A stretch of 36,383 bases of DNA from Cladosporium sp. IMV 00045 (taxonomy: Eukaryota > Ascomycota > Dothideomycetes > Cladosporiales > Cladosporiaceae): NCBI GenBank assembly GCA_001931905.2, contig MSJI02000445.1:36606-72988 (forward strand), in the 5' to 3' direction. Shown piece after piece: positions 1-8,955 of this stretch (the stretch's first letter is position 1; each line of letters begins with the position of its first letter). The notes below the pieces were generated by a model, which did not search any database, was not told where the DNA came from, and worked only from the letters and a program-made list of their open reading frames with translations. A program made the translations under genes and the position numbers.

Positions 1-456
1 CATGAAGCCGAGCCGCGACCCACTTTCAGCGATAGGGTTGTGTCGTCGTTTTGAAGCCATATCAATAGCATTTTCGAAAGCAATACTCACAAACAGTACG
101 AACCAAGACGGGCGAAGCTGAATCGATTTGCAGAAGTGTCGAAATCGTATCTCCTCAAATGTCTATCCTTAGAAGACATCGTTGTCCGTGATATATTTCG
201 ACGTGCCCCAAAGGCCACTGGCGGCCGACTAGGTGTATCCAATGCATAAAATAGTCGTGATCTAAAATCTACTTGTTGTCACAGTACTTGCCGTCGAATA
301 AGACTTGCGATCTCTGATTCGCCGAATCCAATATCGATTGAAATCAAAAAGAAAAAAAAAAGAAAAAGAAAAAAAAGCCATCAGCATGAAAACGAATCCC
401 CCAAGTACGACCAACCACTCAACCCCAACGCCAGAAACCCCTCCCGACCCCCAACC
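1..456. other. Left-edge stretch without a recognised gene
   Basis: No convincing coding region is visible. The most notable element is an A-rich run at about 348-377, where A tracts are broken by single G residues. It is followed by C/A-rich sequence that grades into the 3' end of the minus-strand gene. A gene truncated by the window edge cannot be excluded. Confidence 0.5.
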
Positions 457-1409
457 TCAAGAAACCACACACCCCACCCCGCCTCCCTGCCCCTGAAACT
501 CGCCAAAAAACCACATCTCACTCCCCTCAACCGAAGCCTTCTTCGCCAACACGCGCTGACAAGCCAGCCGCTTCGCTCGCATGCTGCGATTGAGCGCGCG
601 GCGGGAGTCGATGCTGCTGCTGGTGCTTTCTGGGGCGGGGAAAGTGAGGTGGTTCAGGCTGTTGATGCTGCGGAGGGTGGGGTTGGGGTTGGGGTTTGGG
701 TGATGAGTTTTCGCTGATTGGGGTCTGGCATTGAGGTGTTGGAAGTGGGCTTGCTGCTTGCGTTTGAGGAGTTTCGTTTGTCGGGTTCGGCGGCGTTGGG
801 CTATTGTGCCTTGGGAGGGGTGGGTTAGGGGTTTTGGGCTGGCGGTGGTGGAGGTGGATGTGGATGTGGATGTGGTGTTTGTTGTTGCTGTGGGGTGGGT
901 GATGGGTTTGTCTGGGTTGTGGATTGGTGAGGTTAATGGGTTGGTTGGGAGTTGGTGGGTTGGTTTGTCGGTGTAGTGAGTCGGTTTGGGCGTCGTTGTG
1001 ATAGTTTTGCTGACGGTCGTGGTCGACATGTTGGGTGACGTTGATTTGCTGGCCGATATGTTGCAGATGGTAGTGGATATTCCAAGATCCATGGATTGAG
1101 GGTCTGCCTCGAATGTGAAGACTAGGCTTGTAGAAGTGGACTTGATTGTGAAGACGTGGTGATTCCTATAGTGTACGGGATACGTATCAAATGGGGAGGC
1201 GAACAAATTTTCAACTTACGCTTGACGTTGATGCCATCATTCTTTTCGTGTTTATCGCAGTACGTCAGTTCGCCAATCTGGCTTTTTGTCCGTTGGGTCG
1301 AAAGAAAGGAGTCACGAAAGAGCGCAAGCCAGACGAGTGTTGATGCTGACCGAATCGTGTAGGGATGGCCCCCGCAAAAGGAAAGTGGATTTGCACTTGC
1401 TTGATTCAT
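457..1409 (-). CDS. Hypothetical Thr/Ser-rich protein, two exons (tentative)
   Basis: I do not recognise this protein. The model has exon 1 at 1409-1220 (ATG at 1409), a GTAAGT donor at 1219, and exon 2 at 1121-457, giving 284 aa. The acceptor TAG at 1124-1122 gives a 98-nt intron and keeps the frame; a CAG ending at 1104 also fits (116 nt). No strong branch point is visible. The middle is low-complexity Thr/Ser/Pro (repeated TSTS and NPNP). The C-terminal part carries basic stretches such as QRRRTRQTKLLKRKQQ and RRALNRSMRAKRL, which could be nuclear localisation or nucleic-acid contacts, but this is inference. The strong purine/pyrimidine strand bias of this DNA could by itself create a long open frame, so the gene is uncertain. 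The perfect donor in a matching phase is the best argument for it. Confidence 0.35.
672..700 (+). repeat. G-rich tract, potential G-quadruplex
   Basis: The plus strand has several G runs of three or four separated by one to three bases, including three GGGGTT-like units. This fits the simple G3+N1-7 quadruplex pattern. On the minus strand it encodes the PNPNPNP part of the tentative 284-aa protein. It resembles telomere-like sequence only superficially. Confidence 0.5.
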
Positions 1410-4400
1410 CGTAGTTCAGGACCCGCAATGACAGCAAGCAAACAGATAAACACGGCAATTGTGATCACGCATATTCTTCGCGGTTACGGCGCTTAACATT
1501 CAATTATTAGCAGGGCCTTGCAAAATAATCATGATCTAGCATGGTCGAGCGAACGACTCCATAGCGTCTGCACGGAACAAGACTGGTTCATGCAACGAGA
1601 CGTTCTGCGTAAAGTCCGTTCTGCGTAAAGTCCGTTCTGCATCAAACATGGGCTGAGCAGGAACACGTTCTCGCAAGCGGCCCGCCTCGGAATCGGAAAG
1701 GGCAGTTCAATTCTCTGCTTGAGGGTGGCACAGCATTGCGGGATCAGGTTGTGTTTTCTTTGTCCTGATCAGCGCCCTGTTGTGCCAACTCCGTACGCGG
1801 TGCTACGACTTCCCCCTGCATGGCGGATAGGAGACCTCAGGTGACCTTTTTCCACTTCCTCAAAGTGGTTGGAGAAGGGTGGGTTGACAGGTTACATGGA
1901 CTACTTCTCGGGCAATGAGTGAGGAGAGGCACAGAGATGGCGCGAATGACATCTGCGGCGAGCCGGTGTGGTTTTATTTGTGCGTCCGAGGGTGAACCAC
2001 AAGGGAGAGGAACAGGCTCAGAACGGACGCTGATACGGCTTGAGGGACTGACACCGATTGACCAATTCCCCATAATTCACAATGTGATTTAACGACTGGT
2101 CTTTCTCCCTTGCCCAGCCAGTCTGTGTACCGAGACAAGGGTGCCGAGCATTGCAGTGTGATGCAGCAGGAGCGTGCAGCGCAGGGCGCAGGCGAAGGCG
2201 CTTTTCGCATGTCGCACGGATATAGAAATGCATGAATTTGCATCCAGGACCCAGGACCAGGCCACGGTCAAGGATGGCAGCGATTCGACGACAGCCTTGT
2301 TTTTGCGACATGGGAATAAAGCAAATGCAAATTTTTTCTTTCATCTTGCGTCAGCTATGGCAACGGGCGCACGCGACACACGATCGAGCGGTGCCAGCGA
2401 GGCAAAAGATGGAATGGCCACCGCCTTGTTGATTCGGACAGGGAGAGAGGGTGTTGATATGACCTGTTTGGGTATTGACGCATGGCTCAGATGCGCCGGT
2501 AGCCAATGAAACACGGCAAGGCGTGTGCGTCGGTAACGGACGCATGCAGCCGGGCGAGTAGCGCGTGAGCTATCAAGAAGGCGGAAGATCCAACGCCAGT
2601 GAAAACTGGTGACCGCCTCGCAAAGGGCGGCGAGGAGAGCTACATGTATGGAGACACACAGCTTGCCTCACATTAGCCCGGTGAAGTTGCCAGGGGAATG
2701 CGACGAGAGCTCCTCGAGGAAGAGTAAGAGTCAGAGGAGAAGCGGGATTCATCTGTGCACAGCTCAACGAAACCGATTCAAGGTTTTGCGAGTGTTGATG
2801 GGCAATATAGTTTGTGATTACCATCATCTGAAGAAGGCAATCAAAACACGGATGGCGCGTGCTGAAGCCTCCCAGACAAACGGCTGCCAGAGAAATCTGA
2901 GACATGGTACGATCGGATGTGCCGTAGGAAGAAGAAGCATGGCCGGCCGTTCGTCTGTTGTTTTTCCAGAAGCGAGGGCGGGCAATCTTGTTAGGGGAAC
3001 GTCTTTTCTCGTCTGCCGGGACGCGGAAGGGAGGCCGGGGGGCCATAGTGGCATATTGGTGGCATACTAGCGGCCATCTCTCCTAGGGCCTAGCGTAGTG
3101 CACGTTGGACGTATCTGTACGCCTGCAGAACGGGACGCAGGCACAGCTGTGGTTATTGGTGGGATGAAGGGGTGGTTGGGCAGGATATTCCTTGGGCGGT
3201 GACGCTGGCAAACGGACGAGGCAGATGCAGTACTGACTCTTGTAACTACTGTACGTAGCTACATGTATCCAGTACCGTATCCCGTGTACAGAGCTCAGGG
3301 AGACATACATCGCAGTGGGAGTAGTTCATGCAGTCGCCGGCCGGGATGAGGCTGCGCTGTAGTGGGTAGCTGCAGCGTCACAACTGTCGACCTCAAGTAG
3401 TGTCTTCTGCTTCTCCTCTCGTGTGGATGTAGTGTGATGATTCTCGTCCTGATGACGGTAGGTAGCACGGCGCTGACTCGCAGAGCCTTTGGCCCAGGGT
3501 GGACTGCAAGATTGATTCGTATGCTGTTGTTGCACACACTCACGCCGCTTACGAGAGAGACATATCTCGCAGAAAGCGTGGGAGAGGCGACGGAAGGGCC
3601 GCGAAGGTTCAACGGATGTCTACCTTATATATACCTGACCGCAAGTCAGAGTGGGAGTAGTATGTGAGCATGTATTATTACACACTGCGACCACTCCTTC
3701 ATTCTCCAACTGCCACTGCCGCCCTACCACCAACCTCCACTACCCAAGAAAAGAGCATGCTTGCGGGCCGGCATGCATGAGCGCGAGCAGAGGCCTCACC
3801 ATCATCATCGCCATCACCGTTGTTGACCAGCACTACTGGCAGCACCACCACCACCACCACTTCGCCCCAAAGGCTCTCTCGGCTGGCGCTCTGTCACTCT
3901 CTTTCGCTCGCTCCAGTGCTTTGCTAGGCGCGCTAATTCTGCCCTACATACCCATTCTCCCCCGCCCCTTTCCGCGTGTGCAGCGCATGCACGACTCATC
4001 CTCCTCCTCCTAAGCCTCACAACAACTCCTCCTCTCCCATCAATTTGTTTTCTCTTTCTCCCACGCACGGCCAACACAACCCGTTTTTTTCGTGTTGCTT
4101 TGACCCTTTCCGCTTCCGGGTCTTCCTGACACCCTGCACCGCCCCGGCCATTCGGCTCTCGCTACTGATTCATCCACCCATCCCTCCATCCTTATTTGCC
4201 TTTGATTGCGACGGACCGCGCGCCGCACACAGACGTTGCGAACGCCACATCGCACCAGTAGTCTCGCCAGAGCATCTGCTGCTGTTCCTGCTCTGCTGCT
4301 CCCTTGCCAGGCCGCCGTTCCAATTGCTGGCTGTTGCTCCTGGCCTGGTCCTTGCTGCGACACCTAACGCCTGCGGGCCCAACTCTCTCTCCCACGCGGC

Positions 4401-4794
4401 TTGACCCCCCCCATATAGTACTTCTCGCCTACTCCTCGCCCTTCCAGCCTTCTCTTTCCCCTTCGCCACCGTTCCACCAGGGACCATCACTACCACAAAT
4501 CCATTACCAACCAACCAGCCAGACCTCACTTGCCACCTTTGGGTCACGGGATCTACCACGGATCTCGTCCTTGATTGCACTCGCTGCAATCGCCACATAC
4601 CAGCCAAATGTACACATCAGAGAACAGGAGCCGCGTTCAATTCCTTCCCTCCAGACCTCCACCTTGTCACCGACCTTACGATCCAAGATAAGGAGTTGAC
4701 CGTCTTCCGCGACTGCTTGCTTTTTCTTTGTGACATTCGACTGCATTTTCAATAACACCTCAAGGGCGCGTCTGGACGCCCAAATCGGCCCTCG
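1410..4794. other. Long intergenic region with pyrimidine-rich leader
   Basis: No gene is supported across about 3.4 kb. Open frames exist on both strands but have no recognisable domains, often lack an ATG, and overlap each other. The right half (about 3640-4790) is strongly pyrimidine-rich on the plus strand, with a CAC-repeat near 3844-3860 and repeated CTCC/TTCT tracts. This is typical of promoters and leaders of highly expressed filamentous-fungal genes, so it probably holds the promoter and 5' UTR of the gene starting at 4795. A TATATATA stretch lies at about 3626-3633. Confidence 0.6.
1601..1640 (+). repeat. 16-bp tandem repeat, 2.5 copies
   Basis: The unit CGTTCTGCGTAAAGTC occurs twice in perfect tandem and is followed by a partial third copy ending in GTTCTGC. 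It lies in non-coding sequence. No function can be inferred from it alone. Confidence 0.85.
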
Positions 4795-6048
4795 ATGTTC
4801 CAGACACAACATCCAGTGGTCCCACCATACTACATGCCTCAGGACTACCGAACCCCACCGCACACGCCGGCGCCTGGCATGGGTCACACCTACTACTCGC
4901 CGCGACAGTATGCCTACCCTACGTCCTCGACACCGACGCCGGGTAAGGGACATGCTCGTCGCGCGACCCAGGATGCCGGCTACACCACCTACAAGACCAC
5001 CTACACGACCTCTCCGCGCAAGACCTACTACGAAACCGAGCCCGAATACTACTCTGGCTACTACAGCTCGGCCTACTCGACGCCCAAGCGCCCCGACTAT
5101 GTAAGTGACTCTGATCGCAAGTACGCCGGCGCCCGATACAAGTACCACTATCATCGGGCGCCTGCCGACAAGGACAGCCGGAAGCCGCGCCGGCACTCTA
5201 GCAGCAAGCACCACTCCACCCCGCGGTCGCCATATGTCTTCTACGACGATGTCGATTACGACTACGAGTACCTGCCACGCTACGAAAAGTCGCCGACGCG
5301 CCCGCCGCCCTACGAGCGACACCAAAATTACCACCACGGGGCACGAGCTGATCATTACTACTATGGTCAGGTGCCTACATACACGGCTGCAGAAAGCAGT
5401 GCACGCCCACGCCGCGCGTCGGGCGCTTCCAAGCCAACATACGCCTCGCAACCTCGCCCGCGCACCAGCAACTCCAACAAGCCGACCGCCCAGGCGACCG
5501 AGGCAGATGCTCGTAACGCTGGTATCCCTGCCGGATACTCCTACAAGAACTGGGACCCCACCGAAGAACCCATCCTGCTCCTTGGAAGTGTCTTCGACGC
5601 CAACTCCCTCGGCAAATGGATCTATGACTGGACTGTCTTCTTCTTCGGCCCGGCGACTCCGATGACCGAAATTGCAGGCGAACTCTGGCTCCTTCTCATC
5701 CAGCTCGCCGGCAAGATCAAGCGAGCCGAGGACACCATGTCAAGCATTCGTCAGACCAAGTCGCGTGACTTGGTAGACGAGTTCCTCGATTCTGGCGAGA
5801 GGCTGTGGCAGCGTTTCAACAAGCTCCTCAAAATCTGCGAAAATTACATGTGGAAGGCGGCCAAGAAGGAAAGCCGGGACGCTAAGAAGGTTACGATGGG
5901 CAAGAACAGTGGATGTGAATTCGTCGATGCCATCTTTGGACGCGATCGCGAACTCGAACGCACGGAAAAGCTCATGACTGGTATTCGCCTCTGGAGCATG
6001 CGCTTCGACGCCAATATCGGACCAATCCTCGCTGCGCCACACCAGTAG
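4795..6048 (+). CDS. Tyr-rich protein with conserved fungal C-terminal domain ('gp1-like')
   Basis: The 417-aa intronless protein has two parts. Residues 1 to about 230 are low complexity, very rich in Tyr, Pro, Ser, Arg and His, with repeats of YYS/YTT type, and are probably disordered. Residues about 236-412 form a conserved region with motifs such as NWDPTEEPILLLGSVFDANS, GKWIYDWTVFFFGPATPM and GKNSGCEFVDAIFGRDREL. From memory, this C-terminal region is widespread in Pezizomycotina and is often labelled 'vegetative cell wall protein gp1'. That name comes from low-complexity similarity and is probably misleading: no signal peptide is visible, so a wall role is not supported. The conserved part looks mostly helical and may be an interaction module. 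The ATG at 4795 is the first of the frame and follows a long pyrimidine-rich leader. A GTAAGT hexamer inside the frame at 5101 is probably not used, because the frame and Tyr-rich composition continue through it. Confidence 0.88.
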   Translation: MFQTQHPVVPPYYMPQDYRTPPHTPAPGMGHTYYSPRQYAYPTSSTPTPGKGHARRATQDAGYTTYKTTYTTSPRKTYYETEPEYYSGYYSSAYSTPKRPDYVSDSDRKYAGARYKYHYHRAPADKDSRKPRRHSSSKHHSTPRSPYVFYDDVDYDYEYLPRYEKSPTRPPPYERHQNYHHGARADHYYYGQVPTYTAAESSARPRRASGASKPTYASQPRPRTSNSNKPTAQATEADARNAGIPAGYSYKNWDPTEEPILLLGSVFDANSLGKWIYDWTVFFFGPATPMTEIAGELWLLLIQLAGKIKRAEDTMSSIRQTKSRDLVDEFLDSGERLWQRFNKLLKICENYMWKAAKKESRDAKKVTMGKNSGCEFVDAIFGRDRELERTEKLMTGIRLWSMRFDANIGPILAAPHQ

Positions 6049-6463
6049 AGATTGGTGGCGAATTCTGCGGCCCAACTTTGAGTCACACTTGGGCGACGAA
6101 TGGGATCTCCACTCGACTTCTTACCGCCTCACACCCATGCATCACACAACACCACACCATCATCAATATACACCATCGTTTCATCATGGACAACACCAGT
6201 CCTTCGGAGTTAAGCCTACCGGCAGGCAACCACATTCACACATTTCGCGGCACATACCGGCGCAGCGGCTGTATCATACCAGGAATTTCTCTCACAGAGT
6301 CTTGACACATGGACGGACAGATTTCTTCTACTACTACTACTCGCGTTCAAGCGTTGACGCTTCACATTGCATTTAACACATCTATTCAACATGCACAAAC
6401 TCGGCAAGGCAAGGCAAAGGCACGGGGGGCGAACCGGGCGGAAAGGCAGAACGCACTTGCACT

Positions 6464-6487
6464 CACACACACACACACACACACACA
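6464..6487 (+). repeat. (CA)12 microsatellite
   Basis: Twelve uninterrupted CA dinucleotides in non-coding DNA, about 420 bp downstream of the stop codon at 6048. Likely length-polymorphic between strains. Confidence 0.95.
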
Positions 6488-6800
6488 ACTAGGAAAAGTC
6501 TTTGATGTGGTTTTTGGCGCGCGAGACTTATCACCCAAGTCTCGAAATTCGTTTCTTGCTTCTTCTTTCTCTTTTTTAAATACCCCATATGCACTTTTAT
6601 TATCGGGCTACGGCGCTGCTGTTTGCTTTCCCTTCCCTTCCTTTCCTTTCGCTTTCTCATTCTTCTTTAAATTGTCCTCATCGAGAGTGCCACCCCGCCC
6701 TCCCATCGCCATCCCCCAGCAGCAAGCATGTGCGATAGGGCTGGCGTCACGCGGGTATCGATACACAGACTCTCTCTTTTCTCTTCTTTCGTCTTTTGAC

Positions 6801-6834
6801 TCGTTCGCTTGCTTGCTCGCTCGCTCGCTTGCTT
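6801..6834 (+). repeat. GCTT/GCTC tetranucleotide array
   Basis: A short imperfect tetranucleotide array in which GCTT and GCTC units alternate, ending in a T run. It sits at the end of a pyrimidine-rich tract in non-coding DNA. Confidence 0.8.
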
Positions 6835-8955
6835 TTTTAACTAGATCCATACACAAAAAGTAAAATTGTTATCAAATCACATCACTGTTCACACATCAAA
6901 TCAAACCGCGAAATTGACTCGACACCCAATCACTCAAATCCCCTCCCTCCCTATTCGACGCCATGTCGTGTTTCTCGCCGATTGGGCTGTTGAGGCAGCC
7001 ACCGTTTTCTTGCTTGGATTCTTTCGGCCCAAGCAAATGACGAGGTCAGGGAAGAGAGAGGAGTGGGCATGTGCATGTGCGGTCTTCGCAGCCCTCCCTA
7101 CCTCCTAGCGACTGACTGACTGGTGAGGAGGGAAATCTCATGACCGTTTTTCTTCCCTTACTTCCTTCATTCTTTTCGATGGGAAGAGCTGAGTGGAGAC
7201 CTCGTGCTGGTAGGTTAATTCGCTGACGTCCAGACGGCCTCTCCCATCCCTCTACATCCTCGATCCCTGCTCGCCCGCCGGCCGGCCGGTCGGGCAAACG
7301 GTCTTCCCACCCACCCAGCAAAAGCCTTGCCGGAGCTGAGGCCTTGTTTGTATGTACTCACGTTTCTCGCATGTACATACCTATGTACATAACCCGTTTC
7401 CCTTCCTCTTCCTCTGCCTTCCCCTCCCCACGTGCTCTTCGCGTGCTGCGATCTGTAAGCGCCCAGATCCTGGTTGGGGGTCTGCTCGAGCTTCGTGGGA
7501 TGCCAGGTGTGGATGTACGTAGTGATGTATGCGTGTACATGTGATTCCGAACCATAGGGGAAAAGGCAAGGCTGAAAGGGCGAACGAACGCTGGATACTT
7601 CGAAGTTTGCTGCCTTTACGGCGTGAACGGGTGGCTCTTGTGGAGATTCTCCCTCTGCTTTCTCCGTGCACGAGCGGGTGTTTTCTGGTGACACGTCTAC
7701 CCGTGGACGTTCAGCTTCACTACTGCAAGCATGGTACTGTGTCTTCTACGTAGGTTGACTGTGCTGATGATTGCTCTGAAAGGCACATCCATTCGCTAGG
7801 GCAGTGAATTTCCTAGCTCGTGACCGCACGGCCTCCCCGCCTGCAATACCAATCGAAGAAAAGGCTTCGTTCGGTTGGTTGGTCGGTTGCGTTCAATGTT
7901 GGGCGCTTACGAGCTGCATGTGGCTGACCCACCGACGTGCGATGGGCAACATCTGCACTGGCACTTGACTGCGCTCTCCTCATCAAGTAAGCACGTTCGC
8001 AGCAAGGCAGAGAGGCCGCATGTTCGCGGCCTGCATTCGACTTGCTCCGTTTTTTTCTGACCCGTACATGCGGTCCATGCATGCTTTCTTCGTGTGCTCA
8101 TCGCCGAACCTGCGTCGTGTGTTCTATCACGAGATTATGTGCAAAGTATCAATACCACGCACCAGGCAGTTCAGTTTCGGCAAACAGAGGAGCAGGCAGC
8201 CAGGTATGTAGTCAGGAACTGCAGGGTGGGGTTCCAGCACCGCTTGTATTGCTACTGTACAGTAAAGTAGGTACCTACGTCCTCTCGCCCCATCGACTTC
8301 ACGCCCATCTCGGACCGCGCAGGGAAAACGTGAAGAAGTCACTTGCGTTCATCCACTCGGCTTATTCCTGGCCCTTTAGTTCCCGGCTCGTGACTTGTAC
8401 TCCAAACCATCCACTACCTCGGTGTCTCGGTACTGAATTGAGATGACGGGACTTGAGTCCGTTCTAGCGTGGGAGGATTTGGTTTGAGGGTTGGTTAAGA
8501 GCGTTAGGCAAGAGCTGGGAGGATTCTGCATGCATGTGTTGGGAGTCAGATGATGGGGTGAGTGGGTGGTTGGAAGGGGATGGAATTGAAGATGATGGTG
8601 GTGCACGTGGGTCTTTCTTATATTGTGCTTCCGGTGGTTTATTAGTTTTTCTTCGATTTTTCGTTGATTGGGTTGCTGGTGCCTGGGCTGGATGTCGGGT
8701 GGTTGGTCTGCTGATTTCATCGATGTGTTGGGTGTGATTTGTTATTTTCTGTCGAAGGGGTTTCGACTGGTGGATCTCATAATGATTCGTCAGTTTAATG
8801 AGTTGAATTGAAAAAGCAGCTGCATGTACGTTTGTGATGAGTTTCTTGAGATGATACGAGGCTTCTAGACATAAGAGCTCTTTGTAGGTATGTAACTATC
8901 TGTACGCAATTAAAATAACTACTGTCCATCGCCCTCAAGACAACTCTATCCACAG

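Larger units (their letters stand above)
6049..8955. other. Long gap between convergent genes, microsatellite-rich
   Basis: About 2.9 kb between two convergent genes shows no supported coding region. It contains a CA microsatellite (6464-6487), a GCTT/GCTC tetranucleotide array (6801-6834), pyrimidine tracts (about 6540-6840), a CCGG-rich palindromic patch (about 7277-7289), two copies of ATGTACATA close together (about 7372-7393) and a 12-bp palindrome GTAGGTACCTAC (8267-8278). It is long for a region holding only two 3' UTRs. An unannotated non-coding transcript, or a gene with many small exons, remains possible. Confidence 0.6.

Noticed and set aside
2573..3070. Overlapping open frames of about 155 codons on both strands
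   Set aside because: The minus frame begins with ATG but has no domain, repeat or splice support. The plus frame begins with GTG. Both strands being open suggests composition, not coding.
5099..5110. GTAAGT donor-like hexamer inside the Tyr-rich gene
   Set aside because: The frame continues through it with the same Tyr/Ser/Lys composition, and no need for an intron is apparent.
4504..5451. 315-codon minus-strand frame
   Set aside because: It runs opposite the start of the Tyr-rich gene and is Val/Arg-rich, as expected from reverse-reading Tyr/Thr/Pro codons.
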